Assembly: GCF_005280255.1 (NCBI RefSeq)
Contig: NZ_CP040018.1
Span: 4,898,001 to 4,962,000, forward strand
Direction: 5' to 3'
Length of the DNA: 64,000 nucleotides
Source of the DNA: Arthrobacter sp. 24S4-2
GTDB taxonomy: Bacteria; Actinomycetota; Actinomycetes; Actinomycetales; Micrococcaceae
Part shown: positions 35,914 to 44,247 of the stretch, one piece after another
How the letters are laid out: each line of letters begins with the position of its first letter
How positions within the stretch are numbered: position 1 is the stretch's first letter
The notes under the pieces: generated by a model
What the model was told of the DNA's origin: nothing
Seen by the model: only the letters and a program-made list of their open reading frames with translations
The model's database searches: none
Translations under genes and position numbers: made by a program

Positions 35914-38893
35914 CTTTACGGGTCCCTTCGCGGTCAAAAAGTACGGTTTCGGCGACAACAACATCAACCAGCTGGTCGCCGGCGGCGGCCACGAGGGTCT
36001 CGCCGATGCGGTTGCGTCCGTTTTTGATCAGCGCCAGTGCGAACGACCTGCCGAGCGCGGCGCTGTGGTAGCTCGAGGTGACGAAGCCCTGCATCGGGAC
36101 GGGTCCGTAGGCGGGGTTCGTGGTGATCCCCTTTTCCACCAGCTGGGTGCCTTCCGGCAGCCGCAGCGTCCCGTCCACGGGAAGCACGCTGACCAGGTGC
36201 TTGCGGTCCTGGCGCTGGGCGTCGGCCCGGGCGTAGGAACGCTTGCCGATGAACTCCTTGGCCTTCGAGACCACCCATTCCATCCCGGCATCCTGCGGGG
36301 TGACGGTGCCGTCGGTGTCCTGCCCGACGATCGGGTAGCCCTTCTCGGCCCGGAGCACGTGCATCGTTTCGGTGCCGTACGGGGTGATGTTGAATTCGGC
36401 GCCTGCGGCGGCCACGGCTTCCCAGGTGTTCAGCCCGTACCAGGACGGCACGTTGATCTCGTAGGCCAGTTCGCCGGAGAACGAGATCCGGCAGATCCGC
36501 GCCTGCACGCCGGAGGCGAGGGTGGTTTCGCGGAAGGTCATGAACGGGAAGGCGTCCGCCTCCAGCCCGCCGCCGGCGGCGAGTTCCGGTGCCACCTTGG
36601 CGATCACCGCGCGGGATTTGGGCCCGACGACGGCAATGGTGCTCCACTGTTCGGTCACCGACGTGCAGTGCACGTCCAGTTCCGGCCATTCGGTCTGCAG
36701 CCATTCCTCAAGCCAGTCCAGCACCTTCGCGGCGCCGCCGGTGGTGGTGGTCATGAAGAACCGGTCCTCGTCGAGGCGAAGGGTCACGCCGTCGTCGAAA
36801 ATCATGCCGTCCGCCATGCACATGACGCCGTAGCGGGCGGACCCCGGCGCGAGCTTCTTGAACGCGTTGGTGTAGATCCGGTTCAGGAACTCACCGGCGT
36901 CCTTGCCCCGGATTTCGATCTTGCCGAGCGTAGTGGCGTCCATGAAGCCCACGGACTCGCGGACGGCGGCGCACTCGCGCAGCACGGCGGTGTCCATGTC
37001 CTCCCCGTCCTGCGGGTAGTACCAGGGGCGCTTCCACTGCCCGACGTCCTCGAACAGTGCGCCCTGTGCCACGTGCCACGGGTGGATCGACGTGACGCGG
37101 GCGGGGTCGAACAGTTCGCCGCGCTGGCGTCCGGCGAGTGCCGCGAAGGCCACGGGGGTGAACGGCGCCCGGTAGGTGGTGGTGCCGATGTCGCCGATGC
37201 CCCGGGAGGCTTCGCCGGCCTGCCGGAGGGCCGCGGCGATAACGCCGATCGCGTTGACGCCGGACGTCTTGCCCTGGTCGTTGGCGGTGCTGATGGAGGT
37301 GTAGCGCTTGATGTGTTCGACGGACCGCATGCCGGCCCCGGTGGAACGGAGGACATCGGCCACGGACTGGTCCCGCTGGAAGTCGACGAAGTGGTGGTGC
37401 CAGTCGTCCGGGGTGCCGGCCTGACCCGGCACCAGCCACAGCTGGCGGGTGGGACCGGAGGCTTTCGGCTCGCCGAGGACGGACGGCTCTACATCGGAGC
37501 TGAAGCCGGCCGCGATGGCCGCCGAGGCTCCGGCGGAGATACCTTCGGCGAGGCAGTCCCCGAGTTCGAAGCTGCCGCGGCCGGAGCCGACAATCTGCTG
37601 GTTGGGGACCACGGTGCTCGGCACGAACGCTGCCAGGTCCTCGTCCCAGCGGAGCTTGCCCTGCCGCTGCGAGTGCAGGTGCACCAATGGGCTCCAGCCG
37701 CCGGAGACTGCCAGCAGGTCGCAGGCGATCTCTTCGACGCCGGAGGTGAGTTCGCCGTCGTCGTTGATGCTGCGGACGGTGACGGCGTTCAGCCGGCCGT
37801 CGCCGGACTCGGAAGAAGCGGTGATTGTTCCGGCGGCCGTGTCGGACTCGGTAGAGGCGGTGTTGGCCACGGCGCTGCCGATCAGCACCCGTGTCCCGGA
37901 TTCGACGGCGGCGGCAGCCACCGGGGTGAGGCCGGGGCGGGCGTCGACGACGGCCGCGACCTTGACGCCGGATGCACGCAGGTCCGAGGCCAGGGCATAG
38001 GCACTGTCGTTGGTGGTGCTGATGACGACGCGCTTCCCGGCGGCGACGGCGTAGCGGTTGAGGTAGCTGCGGACGGCCGAGGCGAGCATGATTCCGGGGC
38101 GGTCGTTGTTCTCGAACACCAGCGGCCGTTCGTGGGCGCCGGGAGCCAGGACCACCTGGTTGGCACGGATGTGCCAAATACGCTGGCGGGACACGCCCGG
38201 GGCGGCCGGGCTGGAAAGGTGGTCGGTGCGGTTCTGGACTGCCACGACGTAGTTGGCATCGTAGGCGCCGAAGGCCGTGGTGCGGTTCAGGACGGTGCAT
38301 TCGGCGGCCGAGACGAGTTCGGCTTCCACGTCCGCCACCCATTCCAGGGCCGGCTTGCCTTCGATGGCCTCGGCCAGGCCGGGGGCGGTCGATCCGGACA
38401 GGAGCGTCCCGCCCAGTTCGGGCTGGTCATCGAGCAGCATCACACGGGCACCGGTGCGGACGGCCTCGCGGGCCGCGGCCAGGCCGGCGGGGCCGCCGCC
38501 GATGATCAGGACGTCCGTGTGCACGAACTTCTTGTCGTACTCGGCACGGTCTTCCTCGGGGTCCAGGCGGCCCAGTCCGTTGAGCAGGTCCGCCTTCAGG
38601 CCGTCCACCAGGGTGACGGTGGTGGCGGGGAGCATGGATTCGGACACGTGGCCCGGGAACCGCGCTTCGATCCGGACCATCGCGTTGGCTTCCTCCACCC
38701 CGGCGGACATGATGCCGCGGGGGCGGTCCTCGTAGAGCGAGTTGCCGGCGGCAATCCGGCCGTTGGCGAGCAGGGCCGAGGCCAGCGTGTCGCCGGGGTG
38801 GCCAGTGAATTCCTCGCCGTCCACGGTGAAACGCCAGGAGATGCTGCGGTCGATGCGTCCGCCGGCGGAGAGGCGGGCGTTCCGGGAAGTCAC
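35906..38893 (-). CDS. soxA: Sarcosine oxidase alpha subunit
   Basis: 995 residues, typical of the tetrameric enzyme (~965-1000). Layout: a 2Fe-2S-ferredoxin-like N-terminal fold (19-105; FTVDGEEFTGHPGDTLASAL), an NAD-binding disulfide-reductase-like domain with VLIIGGGPAGLAAARE (GGGPAG at 132-137), and a C-terminal GcvT-like folate domain (from about 620; RPWYYPQDGE to LRAEKGYPIVGQDTDGTVTP). It carries NAD+ and the tetrahydrofolate site where the C1 unit is captured. It overlaps soxD by 4 bases. Confidence 0.95.
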   Translation of the reverse strand: MTSRNARLSAGGRIDRSISWRFTVDGEEFTGHPGDTLASALLANGRIAAGNSLYEDRPRGIMSAGVEEANAMVRIEARFPGHVSESMLPATTVTLVDGLKADLLNGLGRLDPEEDRAEYDKKFVHTDVLIIGGGPAGLAAAREAVRTGARVMLLDDQPELGGTLLSGSTAPGLAEAIEGKPALEWVADVEAELVSAAECTVLNRTTAFGAYDANYVVAVQNRTDHLSSPAAPGVSRQRIWHIRANQVVLAPGAHERPLVFENNDRPGIMLASAVRSYLNRYAVAAGKRVVISTTNDSAYALASDLRASGVKVAAVVDARPGLTPVAAAAVESGTRVLIGSAVANTASTESDTAAGTITASSESGDGRLNAVTVRSINDDGELTSGVEEIACDLLAVSGGWSPLVHLHSQRQGKLRWDEDLAAFVPSTVVPNQQIVGSGRGSFELGDCLAEGISAGASAAIAAGFSSDVEPSVLGEPKASGPTRQLWLVPGQAGTPDDWHHHFVDFQRDQSVADVLRSTGAGMRSVEHIKRYTSISTANDQGKTSGVNAIGVIAAALRQAGEASRGIGDIGTTTYRAPFTPVAFAALAGRQRGELFDPARVTSIHPWHVAQGALFEDVGQWKRPWYYPQDGEDMDTAVLRECAAVRESVGFMDATTLGKIEIRGKDAGEFLNRIYTNAFKKLAPGSARYGVMCMADGMIFDDGVTLRLDEDRFFMTTTTGGAAKVLDWLEEWLQTEWPELDVHCTSVTEQWSTIAVVGPKSRAVIAKVAPELAAGGGLEADAFPFMTFRETTLASGVQARICRISFSGELAYEINVPSWYGLNTWEAVAAAGAEFNITPYGTETMHVLRAEKGYPIVGQDTDGTVTPQDAGMEWVVSKAKEFIGKRSYARADAQRQDRKHLVSVLPVDGTLRLPEGTQLVEKGITTNPAYGPVPMQGFVTSSYHSAALGRSFALALIKNGRNRIGETLVAAAGDQLVDVVVAETVLFDREGTRKDG

Positions 38894-39321
38894 TTGGTTG
38901 CTCCTTCCGGGGCGGTGGTGCTGGCGGTGGTGCTGGCGGCGGTGCTGGTTGGAGAGATGCTGGTTGCGGAGGTGCTGGGCGCGGCTTCGCCGGTGGTGGT
39001 GCTGTCAGCAGCCGTGCTCGCAGTGCCGGATTCGGCCGCGGTCGCGGCCGCAGCAGGCCGGGGCGTGCCCATCGGGTAGACGGCCTGGATGTCGTAGGTG
39101 ACCGTGTCACGGAGCATGTTGAACCACTGGCGGCAGCCGGTGCTGTGGAGCCAGCGTTCGGCGAAGCTGCCCTTGGTGTTGTCGCGGTAGAACAGGAACT
39201 CGGCCCATTCGCGGTCGTTCATGTCGTTCGGGTTCTCCGGGTACGGCACGTGGGCCTGGCCGCCGTAGTGGAACTCGGTCTCGTCGCGCGAGCCGCAGTT
39301 GGGGCATGAGATAAGCAGCAT
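38890..39321 (-). CDS. soxD: Sarcosine oxidase delta subunit with an unusual Ser/Thr/Ala tail
   Basis: 143 residues. The zinc site of SoxD is exactly placed: Cys6, Cys9 (LLISCPNCG), His59 and Cys63 (RWLHSTGC). The conserved core ends at about residue 90 (TVTYDIQAVYPMG). The last ~50 residues are a low-complexity Ala/Ser/Thr tail (ESGTASTAADSTTTGEAAPS) that ordinary delta subunits (about 90-100 residues) lack. The corresponding DNA has loose GGT/GCT repeats, so the extension may have grown by slippage. It overlaps soxA (4 bases) and lies 27 bases after soxB. Confidence 0.92.
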   Translation of the reverse strand: MLLISCPNCGSRDETEFHYGGQAHVPYPENPNDMNDREWAEFLFYRDNTKGSFAERWLHSTGCRQWFNMLRDTVTYDIQAVYPMGTPRPAAAATAAESGTASTAADSTTTGEAAPSTSATSISPTSTAASTTASTTAPEGATK

Positions 39322-39348
39322 GTGCGTCTTCTTTCTATGGGACGGCGG

Positions 39349-40569
39349 CTAGTGGGCGACGGCGGCTGCGCCGTGTTCGTCGATCAGGGCACCGGTTTCA
39401 AAGCGTTCCAGCGCAAACGGCTTGTTCAGCTTGTGCGGGGTGCCCGTGGCGATCGTGTGCGCGAACGTGAGTCCCGCAGCCGGGGTGCCCTTGAACCCGC
39501 CGGTCCCCCAGCCGCAGTTGACGAACATGTTCTCCACCGGGGTGGTGCCCACGATCGGCGAGGCATCCAGTGTGGTGTCCACGATGCCGCCCCAGGTCCG
39601 GAGCACGTGGGCCCGGGCAAAGATGGGGAACAGTTCGACGGCGGCTGCCATCTGGTGCTCGATCACGTGGAAGGACCCGCGCTGGCCATAGCCGTTGTAG
39701 GAGTCGACGCCGGCGCCCATGACCAGTTCGCCCTTGTGCGCCTGGGAGACGTAGACGTGCACGTGGTTGGACATCACCACGGTGGGGTGGACCGGTTCGT
39801 GCAGTTCGGAGACCAGCGCCTGCAGGGGGTGGGACTGGATGGGGAGCCGGAAGCCGGCCATTTCGGCCAGGACCGAGCTGTGCCCGGCTGCGCACAGGCC
39901 CACCTTTTCGGTGTTGATGGTGCCGCGGTTGGTCTTGACGCCCACCACCCGGTTGCCGTCCTTGACGAAGCCCGTGACCTCGCAGTTCTGGATGATGTCC
40001 ACGCCCAGTTCGTCACATTTGCGGGCGAAGGCCCACGCCACATGGTCATGCTTGGCGATGCCCGCGCGCGGCTGGTAGGTGGCGCCCATGACGGGGTAGC
40101 GGATGTTGTCGCTGATGTTCAGGATGGGGCAGAGTTCCTTGACCTGGTCCGGCTCCAGCCATTCCGCATCCACGCCGTTGAGCTTGTTCGCTCCCACGCG
40201 GCGGATGCTCTCGCGGACATCGCCCAGGGTGTGGGCGAGGTTCATGACGCCGCGCTGGCTGAACAGGAAATCGTATTCGAGCTCTTCCGGCAGGATTTCC
40301 CAGAGCTTCAGCGCGTGTTCGTAGATGGCCGCGCTCTCGTCCCAGAGGTAGTTGGAACGGATGATGGTGGTGTTGCGGGCCATGTTGCCGCCGGCCAGCC
40401 AGCCCTTTTCCAGGACCGCGATGTTGGTCATCCCGTGGTTCTTGGCCAGGAAGTAGGCCGTGGCCAGGCCGTGCCCGCCGCCGCCCACGATTACGGCGTC
40501 ATAGGAGGACTTGGGCTCCGGGTTGCGCCAGAGGAAGTCCGGGTGTTCCGGGAGCTGTTGCGTGTTCAC
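39349..40569 (-). CDS. soxB: Sarcosine oxidase beta subunit
   Basis: 406 residues. The FAD/ADP loop VIVGGGGHGLATAYFLAKNH lies at about 27-46, followed by IAVLEKGWLAGGNMARNTTI. The C-terminal DAO fold ends in NMFVNCGWGTGGFKGTPAAG with GLTFAHTIAT. SoxB holds the FAD where sarcosine is oxidised, and shares the covalent FMN at the interface with SoxA. Its ATG overlaps glyA by 4 bases. Confidence 0.95.
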   Translation of the reverse strand: MNTQQLPEHPDFLWRNPEPKSSYDAVIVGGGGHGLATAYFLAKNHGMTNIAVLEKGWLAGGNMARNTTIIRSNYLWDESAAIYEHALKLWEILPEELEYDFLFSQRGVMNLAHTLGDVRESIRRVGANKLNGVDAEWLEPDQVKELCPILNISDNIRYPVMGATYQPRAGIAKHDHVAWAFARKCDELGVDIIQNCEVTGFVKDGNRVVGVKTNRGTINTEKVGLCAAGHSSVLAEMAGFRLPIQSHPLQALVSELHEPVHPTVVMSNHVHVYVSQAHKGELVMGAGVDSYNGYGQRGSFHVIEHQMAAAVELFPIFARAHVLRTWGGIVDTTLDASPIVGTTPVENMFVNCGWGTGGFKGTPAAGLTFAHTIATGTPHKLNKPFALERFETGALIDEHGAAAVAH

Positions 40570-41936
40570 TGGGCTGCTCCAATCATTTCTGTTTCAAACG
40601 TGGCAATCTCGGCTTCGCCGGACAGGTGCGGGTAGAGGGGGAACTGTTCGGCGAGCGCGGTGACCCGGGAGCGGAGTTCGACGGCGGTGTCCTCGCTGAG
40701 CGGTCCACCGGCGGTTTCGCCGCCTGCGTCAGTGCCAGTTCCGGCGGAGGCGATGAGCGCCGTCGCGATGATGTCCGCGACTTCGGTGAACTCCACGGCG
40801 CCGAAGCCGCGGGTGGCCAGGGCGGGGGTGCCGATGCGGAGGCCGGAGGACACCATCGGCGGGCGGGGATCGAACGGCACGGCGTTGCGGTTGACGGTGA
40901 TGCCGATCCGGTGCAGGGCGTCTTCGGCCTGTTGCCCGTCCAGTTCCGAGTTGCGGAGGTCCACGAGGACCAGGTGTACGTCGGTGCCGCCGTTGACCAC
41001 TGAAATGCCGGCGGCGGCAACGTCCGGCTGGAGGAGCCGTTCGGCCAGCAGCTTGGCGCCCTCGAGGACGCGCTCCTGGCGTTCCTTGAATTCGGGGGTT
41101 CCGGCCAGCTTGAAGGCCACGGCCTTGGCGGCGATGACATGCTCCAGCGGACCGCCCTGCTGGCCGGGGAACACGGCGCTGTTGATCTTGCGGGCGTACT
41201 CCTCCTTGGCGAGGATGACGCCACCGCGGGGTCCTCCCAGCGTCTTGTGGGTTGTGGTGGTGACGACGTCGGCGTACGGCACCGGGTTGGGGTGCAGCCC
41301 TGCCGCCACCAGGCCGGCGAAGTGGGCCATGTCCACCATCAGGTAGGCGCCCACGAGGTCGGCAATGCGGCGGAACTCGGCGAAATCGAGCTGGCGGGAA
41401 TAGGCGGACCAGCCGGCCACAATCAGTTTTGGCTTGTGCTGCAGGGCCAGCGCTTCGACCTCGGCCATATCGATCCGGAGGTCGGATTCGCGCACGTGGT
41501 ACGGGACCACGTTGTAGAGCTTGCCGGAGAAGTTGATCCGCATGCCGTGGGTGAGGTGGCCGCCGTGTGCAAGGTCCAGGCCCATTATGGTGTCGCCCGG
41601 GTTCAGCAGCGCAAACATTGCCGCGGCGTTGGCCTGCGCGCCGGAGTGCGGCTGGACATTGGCGAACTCGGCGCCAAAGAGGGCCTTCACCCGGTCGATG
41701 GCCAGCTGCTCGATCACGTCAACGTGCTCGCAGCCGCCGTAGTAGCGCTTGCCCGGGTAGCCCTCGGCGTACTTGTTGGTCAGGACCGAGCCCTGTGCCT
41801 CCATGACTGCCGACGGGGCGAAATTCTCCGAGGCGATCATTTCCAAGGTGGACTGCTGCCGGCCCAGCTCATTCACGATGGCCTGCTGGACCTCGGGATC
41901 GACTGCGGAAAGTCGCTCGTTCAACTGCTCAACCAC
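40566..41936 (-). CDS. glyA: Serine hydroxymethyltransferase
   Basis: 456 residues. The PLP-lysine motif is VVTTTTHKTLGGPRGG; QSTLEMIASENFAPSAVMEA, YAEGYPGKRYYGGCEHVDVI and NVQPHSGAQANAAA are also canonical. There is a 25-residue Gly/Thr/Asp insertion near residue 395 (ASAGTGTDAGGETAGGPLSE). It interconverts glycine plus methylene-THF with serine. As first gene of the sarcosine operon it is probably a dedicated paralogue, separate from the housekeeping glyA. Confidence 0.94.
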   Translation of the reverse strand: MVEQLNERLSAVDPEVQQAIVNELGRQQSTLEMIASENFAPSAVMEAQGSVLTNKYAEGYPGKRYYGGCEHVDVIEQLAIDRVKALFGAEFANVQPHSGAQANAAAMFALLNPGDTIMGLDLAHGGHLTHGMRINFSGKLYNVVPYHVRESDLRIDMAEVEALALQHKPKLIVAGWSAYSRQLDFAEFRRIADLVGAYLMVDMAHFAGLVAAGLHPNPVPYADVVTTTTHKTLGGPRGGVILAKEEYARKINSAVFPGQQGGPLEHVIAAKAVAFKLAGTPEFKERQERVLEGAKLLAERLLQPDVAAAGISVVNGGTDVHLVLVDLRNSELDGQQAEDALHRIGITVNRNAVPFDPRPPMVSSGLRIGTPALATRGFGAVEFTEVADIIATALIASAGTGTDAGGETAGGPLSEDTAVELRSRVTALAEQFPLYPHLSGEAEIATFETEMIGAAQ

Positions 41937-41951
41937 GGATGCTCCTTTGAA

Positions 41952-41998
41952 ATACCACTATTGCTATGACTGATATATCAGTGTGAGGTCAATGGTAT
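41952..41998. promoter_or_regulatory. Candidate operator between glyA and the GntR gene
   Basis: A perfect 14-bp palindrome ACTGATATATCAGT (41969-41982) is flanked almost symmetrically by ATACCA (41952-41957) and TGGTAT (41993-41998). It is only 15 bases upstream of the glyA start, and a TATGAT (41996-42001) could serve as -10 for the divergent GntR gene. The site fits autoregulation plus operon control by the neighbouring regulator. Confidence 0.5.
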
Positions 41999-42120
41999 GA
42001 TTGGGATCACAACAGAGTCAATAGCTGGAAGTAAAGTGGCACTGAGCTTCCGCTTGGAACTCGGACACCGACTACGATCCGACCAGTGACCAACCGAGCA
42101 GCGAAGAACGGAGCCGCGCC

Positions 42121-42792
42121 GTGAATGCACTTCCAGCCCTGCCGCCGGCAGATGACGAAGCCCCCTCCCAGGCGGAGGCCGCGTATCGGCAGCTGCGCGA
42201 CAAGCTGATCATGCTGGAAATCCGGCCGGGCGACCCGCTCAATGACGGACAGCTGGCCGCCGAGCTCGGCTTCGGCCGCACGCCCGTGCGCGAGGCGATC
42301 AAACGGCTTGAAGTGGACCACCTGGTGGTGTCCTATCCGCGCCGTGGAACCTTTGCCACCACTGTGGACTTCACGGAACTGGCCGATGTTTCGGAAATCC
42401 GGGAACTGCTGGAACCGCTGGCGGCCCGCCGCGCGGCCACCCGGGCAAACGCCGCAATGCGCCGCGAATTACTGGATGTCGCCAAGACCATCGCGGAGCT
42501 GGCCCCTAGCCCCGCAGAGTCCCGTGAACTGATGCGCTACGACCTGACGGTGCACCGGCTGATTTATCGGGCGGCTGCCAACCCGCACCTGGAAGATACC
42601 CTGATCCGCTATGACAACCTGGCCACGCGCATCTGGTGCCTGGTCCTGGACAAGGTCCCGTCGGTGAGCGGTCACATCACCGAGCACGTTGAGCTACTCA
42701 GGGCGGTGGCCGCCGGCGACGCGGACAAGGCGGCCGAGCTGGCCCTGCACCACGTAACGAGCTTCGAGCAGACCATCCGGAAGGTGCTCTAG
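42121..42792 (+). CDS. GntR family (FadR subfamily, FCD domain) transcriptional regulator
   Basis: 223 residues from GTG 42121. The winged helix EAAYRQLRDKLIMLEIRPGD, then AAELGFGRTPVREAIKRLEV, is followed by an all-helical FCD domain (LADVSEIRELLEPLAARRAA, DLTVHRLIYRAAANPHLEDT, HVELLRAVAAGDADKAAEL). FCD metal ligands Asp and His are present in the second part. It is divergent from the sarcosine operon and so is probably its regulator; equivalent GntR genes flank sox operons in other Arthrobacter. Confidence 0.9.
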   Translation: MNALPALPPADDEAPSQAEAAYRQLRDKLIMLEIRPGDPLNDGQLAAELGFGRTPVREAIKRLEVDHLVVSYPRRGTFATTVDFTELADVSEIRELLEPLAARRAATRANAAMRRELLDVAKTIAELAPSPAESRELMRYDLTVHRLIYRAAANPHLEDTLIRYDNLATRIWCLVLDKVPSVSGHITEHVELLRAVAAGDADKAAELALHHVTSFEQTIRKVL

Positions 42793-42810
42793 GGGCGACG
42801 CCCCCTGCAA

Positions 42811-42969
42811 ACGCTCTCTCACTTTCCGCAACCAAAGTCGAAACGCTCTCTCACAGGTGAGGGAGCGTTTCGTTTCAGGCGACAGGAAGTGAGAGAGCGT
42901 TGCGCTTCAGGCGACAGGAGGTGAGAGAGCGTTGCGCTTCAGGCGACAGGAAGTGAGAGAGCGTCCGGA
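42811..42969. repeat. Palindromic intergenic repeat cluster, locus 3, with 32-bp tandem units
   Basis: Two direct copies of ACGCTCTCTCAC (42811, 42843) are 32 bases apart. Then come one degenerate inverted copy (42857) and three inverted copies (42889, 42921, 42953) at exact 32-base spacing. The three are parts of tandem 32-bp units starting TTCAGGCGACAGGA (42874, 42906, 42938), with the middle unit differing by one base. It lies 19 bases after the gntR stop codon. Confidence 0.85.
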
Positions 42970-42977
42970 ATAGGCAG

Positions 42978-43039
42978 AGTCCCCCGGGCTGCGAATGAAC
43001 TGCACCCGGGGGACTGTTGCGTTTACGCCGTGTAAACGC
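42978..43039. terminator. Double hairpin between convergent genes
   Basis: AGTCCCCCGGG (42978-42988) pairs with CCCGGGGGACT (43005-43015). Directly after it, GCGTTTAC (43019-43026) pairs with GTAAACGC (43032-43039). The tandem hairpins lie just beyond the stop of the minus-strand secreted-protein gene and after gntR and its repeats on the plus strand. Confidence 0.7.
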
Positions 43040-43047
43040 CCTGCTTC

Positions 43048-43629
43048 CTAGTGTCCGCCTCCGCCGATCACGCCCTTCTCCACGGCCTTGGTGACGGCGT
43101 CGGCCTCTGCCTGGTTCAGGGTGCCGTCGCTAACGGCCTTGTCCAGCTTGGTCTTGAGTGCCGCCGCTCGCTCCGACTGCTCAGCCGTGCGGATTTCCGC
43201 CAGGGCAGCCGTGACCTTGGCTTCGTCAACGCCCAGCGACGCCGCCAGGGACTTGGCCATCGCCGCGTCCATGGCGGCGCGGTCCGGCTTGGCACCTTCC
43301 GCCGGTGCCGTGCCCTCCGCCGGGGCAGCGGCGGGCTTGTTGGCATCCCGGAACGCCTGGAGGGCCTCGGTCACCTTGGCCTCGTCCACGCCAAGCTTCG
43401 TGGCAAGGTCGGCTGCCAGTTGGTCGCCTTTGTGGCCGCCGCGCATTCCGTTGTCGGTGGTTGCCGAGCCGGAGGTGGATCCGTCGGTGGACCCGGTGCC
43501 CTGCGCCGATGCACTGACACTCGGGGTTGGGGTCTCGGCAGCCGATGCCATCCCCGTGACTCCCAGTCCGGCACCCAGCGCCAATGCGCCGGCCGTCAGG
43601 CCAAGCGTTACTTTCTTCATGCGTGACAT
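43048..43629 (-). CDS. Secreted Ala-rich protein with two duplicated helical motifs
   Basis: 193 residues; ATG 43629 has GAGGAG 7 bases upstream. A Sec signal peptide (MSRMKKVTLGLTAGALALGA ... GMASA) ends near residue 31. A Ser/Thr/Gly linker follows, then two copies of a helical motif: ADLATKLGVDEAKVTEALQA and AKSLAASLGVDEAKVTAALA. The last segment DKAVSDGTLNQAEADAVTKA, ending VIGGGGH, is an EF-hand-like or SpoIISA-like helix seen in other Gram-positive secreted proteins. Function unknown. Confidence 0.75.
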   Translation of the reverse strand: MSRMKKVTLGLTAGALALGAGLGVTGMASAAETPTPSVSASAQGTGSTDGSTSGSATTDNGMRGGHKGDQLAADLATKLGVDEAKVTEALQAFRDANKPAAAPAEGTAPAEGAKPDRAAMDAAMAKSLAASLGVDEAKVTAALAEIRTAEQSERAAALKTKLDKAVSDGTLNQAEADAVTKAVEKGVIGGGGH

Positions 43630-43808
43630 CTGATGTCTCCTCGATCCGCCGTACGAAACGGCTCTTTACGGAAGAACGGCTGGTTTGCACCGCCCTTCAC
43701 ACAAAGATGCCGCCCCAAGGTATGGCGGGCCTGTCCGGAAACTGTCACAGTGCTGTGAATGCCGGCCGGGAGATCATGCGGCCGGTCAACGGCGGCCGGG
43801 CCTATGGG

Positions 43809-43978
43809 TCAGCCGTGCCTCTTCCAGCGTTTGGGCCACCTGATGTTAAGCAGCAGCAGTCCCAGCAGGAGTGAGTCCACGGTCATGATTGCCGCCGTGA
43901 GGTAGGCCCAGCCGATCATCATGAGTTGCTCACCGCCAACCGGGAGCGCGAAGTGCGGGGGTGCATCCTAATGCCCAT
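43809..43978 (-). CDS. Small membrane protein, either frameshifted or translated behind a 19-codon leader
   Basis: A CAGGAG ribosome site (43985-43990) precedes ATG 43978, which opens MGIRMHPRTSRSRLAVSNS and stops at 43919. ATG 43922 overlaps that stop (ATGA) and encodes a 37-residue protein, MMIGWAYLTAAIMTVDSLLL then GLLLLNIRWPKRWKRHG, with one membrane helix and a basic end. The frame upstream of 43922 also reads well (DAPPHFALPVGGEQL), so a single ~53-residue protein broken by a shift near 43967 is equally possible. No family is recognised. Confidence 0.45.
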
Positions 43979-44243
43979 AACGATCTCCTGACGTGGATCC
44001 CCCCAGTCAATCGATAGTCCACCAAGTGTGGCATGGCCTCGGTCCGGACGGAACGGCGCCCACTACTCGAATCCGGTGCTGAAATGCACGGGTTGGCGCG
44101 CCGGACACTTGCTCCGCCACGGACAGCAGCCGGCCCGGACAGGCCGGTGGGCCGGGCGCAACGCAAACGGCGGCCCGCACCAAAAGGTGCCGACCGCCCG
44201 TCGTGCCCTGCAACCGCGGGCAGCGCCCTGTGGTCACCGCCTG
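43979..44243. other. Gene-free spacer left of the insertion sequence
   Basis: Nothing recognisable was found on either strand in this 265-base stretch. Several GC-rich open stretches lack ribosome sites and resemble no protein. The CTAG target duplicate of the IS lies at its end (44244-44247). Confidence 0.3.
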
Positions 44244-44247
44244 CTAG

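Noticed and set aside
35309..39079. A very long open frame (about 1250 codons) on the plus strand opposite the sox genes
   Set aside because: It is antisense to soxG, soxA and soxD, which have clear homology. The frame is open only because the GC-rich third positions of the real genes suppress stop codons on the opposite strand. Its translation is Gly/Ala/His/Val-rich and matches no family.
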